Source of the DNA: Candidatus Woesearchaeota archaeon CG11_big_fil_rev_8_21_14_0_20_43_8
GTDB taxonomy: Archaea; Nanobdellota; Nanobdellia; Woesearchaeales; CG08-08-20-14
Direction of reading: 5' to 3'
Length of the DNA stretch: 14,748 bases
Assembly: GCA_002762705.1 (NCBI GenBank)
Contig: PCVE01000013.1
Span: 1-14,748 of the forward strand
Part shown: positions 1-7,298 of the stretch, piece by piece
How the letters are laid out: the number at the start of each line of letters is the position of its first letter
Position numbering within the stretch: the stretch's first letter is position 1
Program-made: the position numbers and the translations under genes
Notes under the pieces: generated by a model
The model's input: only the letters and a program-made list of their open reading frames with translations
Databases searched by the model: none
Told to the model about the DNA's origin: nothing

Positions 1-1767
1 TCAACAATGATGGTCCTGTTGACATCCAGTATAGTCTGGTTGATCACCCAGGATAAATGCAAAGCAAGGTTTGTCAAGATCGCTGTATCCTCGGTCTTGG
101 CATTATCTATATTGTACCTGTTCCGGATCACCTGGGCAGGCTATTATTATATCGTGCCATTCTGCGTAGCATACTTGCTGCTTGCGATATTGTTCTGTAC
201 GAAAAAGAGAAATATCAAAGGACTGCTTATCCCGTCTGCTGCATCATTGCTTGTGGTGATCTGTGGTGTGTTGATCGCATGGCGTGTCGGAGTATTTCGG
301 GCTGTATCTGTCAAGCTCCGACTATCTCCTGAGACAGGACTATATCCACAGGTCTATTCGACAATAACAGAGCTCCAACGTATATCATTTCTTGATGCAG
401 CGCGGCTTCTTGGAGGCAAGGTGATATTCACGACCGCGATGATATTCTGCATCTGGATGCTGATAAGATCATTTAGGGACAAGCAATGGTCTGCGTTCTC
501 TAAGACATCCAATCTTTTTGTGTGTGTATGGTTCATCATCATGTTCTCTCTTTCGTTGATCACCCAGAAATTTATCCAGTATACATCGCTTGCTTTTGCG
601 GCTGTCATCGGGATAGGTCTTTCACTCTGGCTTCCGGTGCTGATCGACTGGCTTATGTCTATCCATCTTGGGTTTCAGAAGCAGTTGCAATATATCCTGC
701 CAACTCTTTTTGCGATCCTTATTCTCGTCGGCTGCAAAGGCTCTTTGACAGAGCAAGCTATTGTCCTTCCTGCTATGGATGATGGATTCTATGATGCCGC
801 TGATTTGATACTAGGAGCATCATCTGAAGATGCAGTGATTTTCTCATGGTGGGATATCGGTTATTTTCTCCAGTATTATGCAGATAGGGGAACAATTGTC
901 GATGGCGGTAGATTTCCAGGGGATAAGCTTTTTTGGCTTTCGCGGGCATTCCTATCTTCTGATGAGAACAAATCACGTGGGATATTCAAGATGCTGTCAT
1001 GCCAAGGGTCATTCAGACTTGATAATATGATCAATAGATTCGGCCCTGAAGATGGTCTGAGATATACTGAATTGCTTCTTGCATCGTCAGATATCAATAA
1101 GACTGCAGAGGAGATCGGCATCAATATAGATCAGGCAAAAGCCATATCGGATTCATTTTCCTGCGATTCTCCTGAGGGTTATGTTGTGATCTCGCAATAT
1201 ATGGCAAGGAAGCTAAATAGCATAAACGAATATTCTGATTGGGATTTTGGAAAGGCCATGTATCAGAAAGCGATACTTGGTATGGATGAGAATTCAGCGA
1301 TAACCTATTTGGCCGATCAGATGAATATCTCTATCGCACGCGCAAATAACATCTATTATAATGAGCTCGGGGGTAATCAGGCGATCGATGATGAACCGTT
1401 GCTTAGGCAATTCACAACTTATTGCGGCTATGATAAGGATAATGATATAATACAATGCGGGAAATCAATCCAGATAGATGTCGTGAACAAAGCCGCGATC
1501 GACGCAAGCAATAAAAGATGGTCTTATAGGATGCATATCCCTTCATTGAATTTCACATCTTCAGGCGATGTGCCCGGCAGCGATGTGATAATCATCTACG
1601 AAGAGAATGGTCGGCTGCGCTTCGCGACAGCAAAACCAGAGATCGCGGATAGCATGTTCATACGGCTGTATTATTTTGATGCATACAATCTCAATGATTT
1701 TGGGCATATTGGCAGCTATACATATAGCAACACCAAAAAGCCAAAAGTTTTCAAAGTTATCTGGTGA
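1..1767 (+). CDS. STT3/AglB-type oligosaccharyltransferase, 5' end outside the window
   Basis: Membrane enzyme family that moves a lipid-linked glycan onto asparagine of exported proteins. The frame is open from base 1, so the gene is cut by the window edge; the first ATG inside is at 7, and residues are counted from it. Hydrophobic segments lie at about 25-45, 46-65, 72-97, 139-153, 172-187, 190-220 and 230-245. Between them T119-I-T-E122 fits the TIXE motif of external loop 5. After the last membrane segment W281-W-D-I-G285 matches the WWDYG acceptor-binding motif of STT3, with Ile for Tyr, followed by the usual 'QYYADRGTIVDGG' context. The rest, to 586, is a soluble C-terminal domain. The N-terminal catalytic half with the metal-binding acidic motif is not in the window, so activity cannot be judged. 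Family call is firm; the substrate is unknown. No operon partner is visible: 259 bases follow before the next gene. Confidence 0.88.
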   Translation, partial: STMMVLLTSSIVWLITQDKCKARFVKIAVSSVLALSILYLFRITWAGYYYIVPFCVAYLLLAILFCTKKRNIKGLLIPSAASLLVVICGVLIAWRVGVFRAVSVKLRLSPETGLYPQVYSTITELQRISFLDAARLLGGKVIFTTAMIFCIWMLIRSFRDKQWSAFSKTSNLFVCVWFIIMFSLSLITQKFIQYTSLAFAAVIGIGLSLWLPVLIDWLMSIHLGFQKQLQYILPTLFAILILVGCKGSLTEQAIVLPAMDDGFYDAADLILGASSEDAVIFSWWDIGYFLQYYADRGTIVDGGRFPGDKLFWLSRAFLSSDENKSRGIFKMLSCQGSFRLDNMINRFGPEDGLRYTELLLASSDINKTAEEIGINIDQAKAISDSFSCDSPEGYVVISQYMARKLNSINEYSDWDFGKAMYQKAILGMDENSAITYLADQMNISIARANNIYYNELGGNQAIDDEPLLRQFTTYCGYDKDNDIIQCGKSIQIDVVNKAAIDASNKRWSYRMHIPSLNFTSSGDVPGSDVIIIYEENGRLRFATAKPEIADSMFIRLYYFDAYNLNDFGHIGSYTYSNTKKPKVFKVIW

Positions 1768-2035
1768 ATGCCTTGCTTGCGGCCCTGTAGAAAGTCATCT
1801 TCAGAGATACCTCCTCTTTTAGCAGGGCACCCTGAGCCAATTCTTTGGTCTGCGTGCGATTTTTGGCCCCGCCTGCCAGACCGTAGATGTATGGTGGATC
1901 AAAAATAGTGGGGGCAGACAGTGTCCAGATCGCTTGGCTCGGGACTCTGCCAAGTGGGGATATGAAAAGATCTACAAAGTCATCGCTTGCGACACATTTA
2001 TAAAATACCCTTGCTGTAGATGATGTATGTTCTCA
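1757..2035 (-). other. Open minus-strand frame without an ATG; possible gene remnant
   Basis: The gap between the transferase and the antiporter is unusually GC-rich and stays open on the minus strand for about 90 codons. It runs from an in-frame TGA near 2036-2038 to a TAA at 1759-1757, which overlaps the end of the transferase gene. The translation looks protein-like in its second half: ...IFDPPYIYGLAGGAKN followed by a charged helical tail ending ...FYRAASKAFTR. No ATG or GTG lies upstream of that part, so it is either a decayed gene, a gene with an unusual start, or chance. A TATA-like sequence near 2000 is roughly palindromic and could also work on this strand. I do not recognise a family. 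Confidence 0.25.
1997..2004 (+). promoter_or_regulatory. TATA box of the antiporter gene (leaderless)
   Basis: The sequence tttataaa is centred about 27 bases before the ATG at 2027. In archaea transcription begins about 25 bases after the TATA centre, so the mRNA should start at or next to the ATG. No Shine-Dalgarno sequence precedes the ATG. Confidence 0.7.
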
Positions 2036-2989
2036 GCCATAATAATATTCATTATCGGGCTTGTTCTGCTGATAAAAGGGGCTGATTTTTTAGTCGATGG
2101 CGCATCTGATCTCGCAAAAGATTTTGGCGTGTCAAGGTGGGTCATAAGCGTCACGATCGTGGCTTTTGGCACTTCGCTGCCAGAACTGACTGTCAGTGTT
2201 ATAAGCGCCATAAATGGTGTGGGAGATATAGCCCTTGGGAACATAATCGGCAGCAACATCGCTAATATCGGTCTTGTGCTTGGTCTATCTGCATTGCTTC
2301 TGCCGATCGCCATCCGGGGAGCGATAATAAAGAAAGAAATGCTATTTGTCATGATCTCTTCATTTCTCATAGTCTTATTGCCGATCGGATTGTTTGCTGT
2401 GAAGACTGATCTTATCGCACGTGTCGGACGCATCGAGGGTCTTGTTCTTCTTTTGGTGTTTGCTGCATTTGTTTATTATATCATCCGTGATGCAAAAGAG
2501 CATGCGAAGAGCAAGAAAGCGATCGAGAAAAATAAGCATCCAGAACTTAAGTGTTCATCGAAGCACCTTGCCATAGTCATGCTTGGCATAGCCGGAACTG
2601 TAGTCGGTGCGAAGTTTGTTGTAGATTCTGGTGTGAGCATCGCGAAATTTCTCGGTGTGAGCGAAGCAGTGATCGCGCTCACGCTTATCGCTATAGGGAC
2701 TTCTCTTCCAGAACTGGTCACTTGTGTCGTCGCAGCCCTGAAAAAGAAAGTAGATATCGCAGTGGGGACTATCGTAGGAAGCCATGTGTTCAATGCTTTA
2801 TGGATAATAGGCATATCTGCGCTCATCAAGCCATTCTCTGTAGTCCGGTCTCTGACTATCGATGCGTTTGTCATGGTGATCTTCTCTTTTGGGCTTCTGA
2901 TCATCGTTTTGACCGGGAAAAAAATCACACGTTGGCATGGCGCTTTGCTCCTTGCAGGATATCTTGTGTATATAGGATTATTGTTCTAG
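2027..2989 (+). CDS. Calcium/sodium antiporter, CaCA family (YrbG-like)
   Basis: Inner-membrane cation exchanger of 320 residues, normal length for the prokaryotic YrbG/NCX type. It has the two internal alpha-repeats that define the family. The first is G48-T-S-L-P-E53 with the downstream block 'GNIIGSNIANIGLVLG'. The second is G224-T-S-L-P-E229 with 'GTIVGSHVFNALWIIG'. E53 and E229 are the glutamates that bind the cation in this fold. About ten hydrophobic segments are visible, split by a charged loop at about 150-180 (AKEHAKSKKAIEKNK). The exchanged ions cannot be read from sequence; Ca2+ with Na+ or H+ is the family default. The start at 2027 is set by the TATA box 27 bases upstream. It seems to be transcribed alone, with a T-rich stretch after its stop. 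Confidence 0.93.
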   Translation: MFSAIIIFIIGLVLLIKGADFLVDGASDLAKDFGVSRWVISVTIVAFGTSLPELTVSVISAINGVGDIALGNIIGSNIANIGLVLGLSALLLPIAIRGAIIKKEMLFVMISSFLIVLLPIGLFAVKTDLIARVGRIEGLVLLLVFAAFVYYIIRDAKEHAKSKKAIEKNKHPELKCSSKHLAIVMLGIAGTVVGAKFVVDSGVSIAKFLGVSEAVIALTLIAIGTSLPELVTCVVAALKKKVDIAVGTIVGSHVFNALWIIGISALIKPFSVVRSLTIDAFVMVIFSFGLLIIVLTGKKITRWHGALLLAGYLVYIGLLF

Positions 2990-3021
2990 ATTATTCTATC
3001 TTTCTATGTCTTTTGATTATC

Positions 3022-3037
3022 GATAGAATTAAAAACA
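3022..3037 (+). promoter_or_regulatory. Weak TATA-like element before the HerA-like gene
   Basis: The AT-rich run atagaattaaaaac lies about 40-50 bases before the ATG at 3075. Initiation near 3055-3060 would leave a short 5' leader holding the ribosome-binding site. This differs from the leaderless neighbours, and the box is a poor consensus match. Confidence 0.35.
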
Positions 3038-3064
3038 GCCCAAGATTCTGTCTTTGAGAGGAAT

Positions 3065-3069
3065 GGTGG
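3065..3069 (+). promoter_or_regulatory. Shine-Dalgarno site that favours the start at 3075
   Basis: GGTGG lies 5 bases before the ATG at 3075 and pairs with the CACC of the 16S 3' end in this window. In-frame alternatives are an ATG at 3063 and a TTG at 3054. Neither has a well spaced site: the GAGAGG before 3063 is too close. Confidence 0.45.
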
Positions 3070-3074
3070 GATAC

Positions 3075-4604
3075 ATGGATAAAGATGCTAAAGGACAGAT
3101 AATCGGGGGCACTTTTGGAAATATCCTTGTGCGGCAGAAGTCAAAGGCAGGGATACAACTTGGAGAATTGGTGGTCTCTGAAGAAGATGGCTGCAAGATG
3201 ATACTGCAGGTATTTGACCTTCTGTATGGCAGCCAATTGTCCCAGTCGAATATCGAACTGATATCTGGCTTGCATCTCGAAGAAGATACTGATCTCTCGT
3301 TCTTTGATCCAAATATCCGGAACTATACTCTCGCCCAGGTCAAGAACCTGATAACACTTAGAGATAAAGACGCGAATCTGTCAAAACGGCTTCCTTCGTT
3401 CTTCTCATATGTCCGTGCTATCGAAGAGAAAGATCTCTCTTTTATGACAAAGCCGGATTCTCCTCTGTTCATCGGAAATATCCGTTCCGGTTCACAGATG
3501 CTTGATGTACCTGTCTTCTTGAACGGGAGGCAAGTGTTTGCGCATCATGTATTGATCCCGTCGACGACTGGGCGGGGCAAGAGCAATCTCACTTCGGTGA
3601 TGCTTTGGAATGCTATCAACGAAGATTATTGCGCTTTTCTGGTCCTTGATCCCCATGATGAATATTTTGGCAGAAACGGCGATGGGTTGAAAGATCATCC
3701 TAAATCTGACAAGATCGTGTATTATACACAGAACGCTCCGCCTGCTGGCGCAATGACACTGAAGATCAATCTTCGGTCGATACATCCGAGCCATTTCAAT
3801 GGTGTGGCTGACTGGTCTGATCCGCAGCGGCAAGCATTGTCATTATATTATAAAAAATACGGGCAGAAGTGGGTGGAAGCAGCTCTTCTTGAGAAACCGC
3901 TTGATGTGGCTTTCAATGAAGGGACGATCAGTGTGGTCAAGCGAAGGCTTTTCAATCTGCTGGATATAGGTTTCAATGAGGGTCGTTTCTTCTGCAAAGG
4001 AATATTTGATTTTTCAGCAGGCGAGAGCACTGTGCGTGATATTGTGCAGGATCTAGAGCAAGGGAAAGCTGTCATCGTCGATACGTCTAATCTTTCCGGC
4101 GCTCAGGAGATACTTGTTGGCTCGCTCATCACGACAGATATCTTCCATATGTACAAGAGACATAAGGTCGCTGGGGTTCTTGATGGAAAACCGGTGGTGT
4201 CGATTATCCTTGAAGAGGCGCCACGAGTGCTTGGAAAAGAGGTGCTTGAGAGGGGTTCTAATATATTTGCGACTATCGCCCGCGAGGGACGGAAATTCAA
4301 AGTCGGTCTTGTCGCGATAACTCAATTGCCATCGTTGATACCGCGTCAGATACTTGCGAATATGAACACGAAGATCATACTTGGGATAGAGATGGCGCCT
4401 GAACGGCAGGCGATAATCGACAGCGCGTCGCAGGACCTGTCTTCTGATGCACGAAACATCGCTTCTTTGGATCGGGGCGAAGCGATCGTGACAAGCAATT
4501 TCACAAAGTTCGCCGTGCCTGTGAAGATACCATTGTTCGCTGATGTAGTCAGGAGTTCTAAGAAGAAGTCTGTCAGCAGGATGTCATTTGATGGGATGAT
4601 GTGA
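3075..4604 (+). CDS. HerA-like FtsK/HerA-superfamily ATPase
   Basis: A hexamer-forming DNA-translocating ATPase family, best known for working with the NurA nuclease in DNA end resection. From the ATG at 3075 it has 509 residues. The N-terminal part (about 6-65, 'IIGGTFGNILVRQ') resembles the HAS-barrel domain. Walker A is S163-T-T-G-R-G-K169-S170, with Ser where the family usually has the first Gly. D192-P-H-D-E-Y-F is the family DPHGEY motif. Walker B with the catalytic Glu is I-I-L-E380-E381-A-P. The sensor and arginine region follows as 'REGRKFKVGLVAITQ'. The ATPase core looks intact. No nurA, mre11 or rad50 lies next to it, so a repair role is not supported by context; a DNA-pumping role of another kind is equally possible. 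Upstream in-frame starts at 3063 (ATG) and 3054 (TTG) would add 4 or 7 residues. Confidence 0.88.
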   Translation: MDKDAKGQIIGGTFGNILVRQKSKAGIQLGELVVSEEDGCKMILQVFDLLYGSQLSQSNIELISGLHLEEDTDLSFFDPNIRNYTLAQVKNLITLRDKDANLSKRLPSFFSYVRAIEEKDLSFMTKPDSPLFIGNIRSGSQMLDVPVFLNGRQVFAHHVLIPSTTGRGKSNLTSVMLWNAINEDYCAFLVLDPHDEYFGRNGDGLKDHPKSDKIVYYTQNAPPAGAMTLKINLRSIHPSHFNGVADWSDPQRQALSLYYKKYGQKWVEAALLEKPLDVAFNEGTISVVKRRLFNLLDIGFNEGRFFCKGIFDFSAGESTVRDIVQDLEQGKAVIVDTSNLSGAQEILVGSLITTDIFHMYKRHKVAGVLDGKPVVSIILEEAPRVLGKEVLERGSNIFATIAREGRKFKVGLVAITQLPSLIPRQILANMNTKIILGIEMAPERQAIIDSASQDLSSDARNIASLDRGEAIVTSNFTKFAVPVKIPLFADVVRSSKKKSVSRMSFDGMM

Positions 4605-4802
4605 TATTGTGATATGGTTGTTCTGGCATGTTCGTACTGCGCGGACTGTCTATTTGGTCTTGAGTCTTGGCGGCTGCGTTTGGATTGTTTCGGGATGTTT
4701 GTGTTGTGTGAGATATCTACTGTGTCTTGAGTTCATAGTTGCTTGTCAGTTCATTCTTTTCTTGATAGGATATCTATCTTTACCTAAGAACTTCAGAAAC
4801 GC

Positions 4803-4810
4803 TTAAATAT
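4803..4810 (+). promoter_or_regulatory. TATA box of the gene at 4835 (leaderless)
   Basis: ttaaatat is centred 28 bases before the ATG at 4835, so the transcript should begin at the start codon. The 230 bases between the HerA-like gene and this start are T-rich and otherwise featureless. Confidence 0.7.
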
Positions 4811-4834
4811 CCTGGCACTATCCACTGAATTGAA

Positions 4835-5491
4835 ATGATCGAACCAGATGGTCTTGAATTGCGCATGGACGCAGAAGAGAAGCATCATGGTATTCTCGCA
4901 GGCATGCTCAACACAGCATGGGGCTCGTTTGTGACAGCCACGCCGGATATTATGAAAATACGATTATCAAGCGGTGCTGAATTTTTTTTTGTCTATGACA
5001 ATGCGACAAATGACGATGCTGACTTCATCCAGCAGAACTATGGTGGAGTGGTCTGTGTCGATGAGCGCATACCTGTCGCTATACTTGAGACAATCGGTCT
5101 GAAGACTGATTTTGTCTATGATAATGTGCCAAAGAGCTATGATCTGCTGACAGACAACGGCCTTTGGAAAGCTCCTGAGATGGATGCAGACACTATAATC
5201 TTGGTTGACATCACTGCTCTTCCGACTCGTCTTGCGAAACATGTTAAGGGGCTTGGTGGCACGCCGAAAGACGAGGCAAGGAAGCTTGTCGGATATGCTC
5301 ATAGCCATATCGAGAAAAATACTTCTTATGACGCGATCTGGACATTCACCCCTAACATCGACGCTGTCAAGCGCTGGCATGAATCAAACGGCGCATCAGA
5401 CACGAAATATCTCATCTCTTCAGCAAGGCCGGGCTTCAAGGTCCAAAGCGTGAATATGATGTCATATCCAGTCAATCACATCAGTGAGTAA
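4835..5491 (+). CDS. Unrecognised soluble protein, 218 residues
   Basis: I do not recognise a family. The protein has no signal peptide and no membrane segment. It is acidic and looks like an alternating alpha/beta fold: predicted strands 'EFFFVYDN', 'GVVCVDER' and 'ADTIILVDITAL' alternate with helices, and an Asp sits at the end of the third strand. The C-terminal third holds 'TPKDEARKLVGYAHSHIEK' and a Trp/Asn-rich piece. The start is fixed by the TATA box 28 bases upstream. A run of nine T at 4982-4990 codes for three Phe and is a place where replication, transcription or sequencing could slip. It follows the HerA-like gene and precedes a membrane-anchored protein, each on its own promoter. 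A partner role for the ATPase is possible but unsupported. Confidence 0.78.
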   Translation: MIEPDGLELRMDAEEKHHGILAGMLNTAWGSFVTATPDIMKIRLSSGAEFFFVYDNATNDDADFIQQNYGGVVCVDERIPVAILETIGLKTDFVYDNVPKSYDLLTDNGLWKAPEMDADTIILVDITALPTRLAKHVKGLGGTPKDEARKLVGYAHSHIEKNTSYDAIWTFTPNIDAVKRWHESNGASDTKYLISSARPGFKVQSVNMMSYPVNHISE

Positions 5492-5497
5492 AAAAAC

Positions 5498-5506
5498 TTA
5501 TATATA
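5498..5506 (+). promoter_or_regulatory. TATA box that fixes the start at 5529
   Basis: ttatatata is centred 27 bases before the ATG at 5529 and directly follows the stop of the preceding gene. An in-frame GTG at 5484 lies upstream of this box and would be outside the transcript, so 5529 is the start. Confidence 0.7.
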
Positions 5507-5528
5507 TTCTAACCAATTAAGTAATCAT

Positions 5529-6287
5529 ATGGTAAAAAGGCTGCTTTTATTGGTGATTTTTATGGTCGCTGTAACTGCTGTCCATGCCAGAGTCACGCTT
5601 GACCTTGTCTCAGAGAATCCACATGAGATGGACAGATCATCTATAATCATTAAGGTAAGCTATGATATCATCGGCACTTCATGCCAGGCGAAAGTGATCT
5701 CGATGCCTATCGGATGGAAAGAAGAGAATGGATTTTTTGGGTTCTATAAAGAGATGCCGGCATGTAAAGGTGCGTTCGACCTGAAGGTGAACCCTGGCAC
5801 GACTGTCGATCCTGGACAGCCTAATCTGGTCAGCGTCGGTATAAAAAGTGAACGGGTGAATGAGATGGGGGTGCTTGGAGACAATGTTGTTGTAGTTGCC
5901 CCATATATGGCCGCAAAATCAGTCGAAAGGTCAAAAGAGACGACTATCCCGACTGCGATGGCAGCAAGCCCAGAAGATATCCAAAAAGAGACGTCTAAGT
6001 TCAGTTTCATATGGTATATCGCTTTGGTTCTTGGCATGTCATGTCTGTTTGTCGGTGGATTTGTCTTCCATGGTCGCCGGAAGGATCTGAAACGGAGTCT
6101 TGTCGCAGAGAGTTTCGATGAGCTTCGCCAGGATTTTGATCTTACTGAAGAGTCTATGATCCAGCTTGTCGGTTATGTGCACCGGTCAAGACTTAAAGGA
6201 GCAGCAGATTCGATGCTTCATCAGGAACTGGTGAGTTCTGGTTGGGACACAAGTCTTGTCGATGAGTTGCTTAGGCGGAAATTATGA
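5529..6287 (+). CDS. Secreted, membrane-anchored protein with extracellular beta domain
   Basis: A 252-residue protein with a clear signal peptide (M1-V-K-R then a hydrophobic run to about A20, likely cut in V-H-A/R). Next comes an outside domain of about 130 residues rich in beta-prone stretches, with two Cys (C52 and C79) that could form a disulfide. A Thr/Ser/Pro-type linker leads to one membrane segment at about 160-182. The basic stop 'HGRRKDLKR' puts the last 65 residues in the cytoplasm. That tail ('LVGYVHRSRLKGAADSML...LVSSGWDTSLVDELLRRKL') resembles a short helical motif I recall from the ends of many DPANN membrane proteins; this is from memory. Enzymatic residues are not visible. 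Its position just before two kinases suggests a sensor or cell-surface role, as inference only. The upstream in-frame GTG at 5484 would spoil the signal peptide. Confidence 0.8.
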   Translation: MVKRLLLLVIFMVAVTAVHARVTLDLVSENPHEMDRSSIIIKVSYDIIGTSCQAKVISMPIGWKEENGFFGFYKEMPACKGAFDLKVNPGTTVDPGQPNLVSVGIKSERVNEMGVLGDNVVVVAPYMAAKSVERSKETTIPTAMAASPEDIQKETSKFSFIWYIALVLGMSCLFVGGFVFHGRRKDLKRSLVAESFDELRQDFDLTEESMIQLVGYVHRSRLKGAADSMLHQELVSSGWDTSLVDELLRRKL

Positions 6288-6302
6288 TTCTTATGAGATA
6301 AG

Positions 6303-6311
6303 CTTAAATAT
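6303..6311 (+). promoter_or_regulatory. TATA box of the kinase pair (leaderless)
   Basis: cttaaatat is centred about 29 bases before the ATG at 6336. No other promoter is seen before the second kinase, so this one probably drives both. Confidence 0.7.
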
Positions 6312-6335
6312 CTACCCATAACCCTTTCTCGCGAA

Positions 6336-7298
6336 ATGACCCTAGATAACTGCCCTGCCATCGATCGTGATCTTGAAGAGATAGATCTTCTTGAATCAGA
6401 TACAATCATCGGTGGAAGATACAAAGTGGAAGATCTTTTTGACACAGGAGGGCTTAGTCTCATCTATCGTTGCATCGATCTTGAGAGCAAGACAACAATG
6501 GCTCTGAAATGCGTGGATGTCTCTAAGAAAAAGCGGCTCATGGAAGAGACAGACATCGCGCTTGATGATATCTTCGACATCGAGGTCTCTGTACTTTCGA
6601 AAGTCTCGCATCCTGGCATCGTCGGTTCAGAAGAACCTGTCGAACATTGTGGGAGACTTTATCTTCCATTAGAATTCCTTGGGCAGAATTTTTTGGATTA
6701 TCAAAAGATATTGTTCCGTACGTCTAAGGATCCAAGGCGGCAATTGATAAAAGACCTTCTTGGTCATATCGTCCCTGCGATGAACTATCTATATCAGCGT
6801 AACATATCACATAATGATATAAAACCACTCAATATAAGGGCTAAATTCGAGCATGGGAATCACTGGTTGAAGCTTATCGATTTTGGTTTCGCTATCCAAT
6901 TTGATCAGTCACATCCATTCGAAGGTATAATCCAAGGCACTTTGGAATATCTGCCGCCAGAATTTTTCCTGAATAAGAAACGGAAGAACGCTGATGTATA
7001 TTCATTCGGAAGAGTGTTATGCAATGAGCTTGTCATGGAAGCAAGACAGCGAGAGCCCAGGTATAATTCTATAGAAATAACCTTATGCGTGCCAGAGATC
7101 GATGATATACTGAAGAGCATCTATTCACGGGATGGAATGGATCTTGATTTCATCCATGCGTATAACAAAGTCCATAAAAGATATCCATCTGATCTTATCG
7201 AGATCGTCGACTTATGCCTTGACCGAGGCGACGGCGAATATAGGATATATCCAGACGGCCTTCTTGACCTGTCGATGAGATGTCTTTCGAAGATGTGA
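6336..7298 (+). CDS. Hanks-type (eukaryotic-like) protein kinase with an HND catalytic loop
   Basis: Predicted Ser/Thr protein kinase of 320 residues, about one kinase domain and no membrane segment. Subdomain I is degenerate: 'LFDTGGLSLIYR' (34-45) lacks the full GxGxxG. The ATP-binding lysine is K58 (A-L-K). The catalytic loop reads H159-N-D161-I-K163-P-L-N166, so the catalytic Asp, Lys and metal-binding Asn are all present but the Arg of HRD is Asn. The Mg-binding motif D182-F-G184 is intact. The APE motif is P-P-E, followed by D-V-Y-S-F-G. Kinases without the HRD arginine often do not depend on activation-loop phosphorylation, so this one may be constitutively active or switched in another way. 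The N-terminal 25 residues are acidic. The gene ends 19 bases inside the next kinase gene, which implies translational coupling. Substrates are unknown. Confidence 0.88.
   Translation: MTLDNCPAIDRDLEEIDLLESDTIIGGRYKVEDLFDTGGLSLIYRCIDLESKTTMALKCVDVSKKKRLMEETDIALDDIFDIEVSVLSKVSHPGIVGSEEPVEHCGRLYLPLEFLGQNFLDYQKILFRTSKDPRRQLIKDLLGHIVPAMNYLYQRNISHNDIKPLNIRAKFEHGNHWLKLIDFGFAIQFDQSHPFEGIIQGTLEYLPPEFFLNKKRKNADVYSFGRVLCNELVMEARQREPRYNSIEITLCVPEIDDILKSIYSRDGMDLDFIHAYNKVHKRYPSDLIEIVDLCLDRGDGEYRIYPDGLLDLSMRCLSKM

Noticed and set aside
1972..2433. 153-codon minus-strand frame
   Set aside because: It is antisense to the antiporter; the plus-strand protein has family motifs and a promoter, this one has neither.
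4609..4806. 65-codon frame just after the HerA-like gene, hydrophobic and Cys-rich, starting with GTG
   Set aside because: Its hydrophobicity follows from T-rich DNA, it has no clear ribosome site, and its end runs into the TATA box of the next gene.
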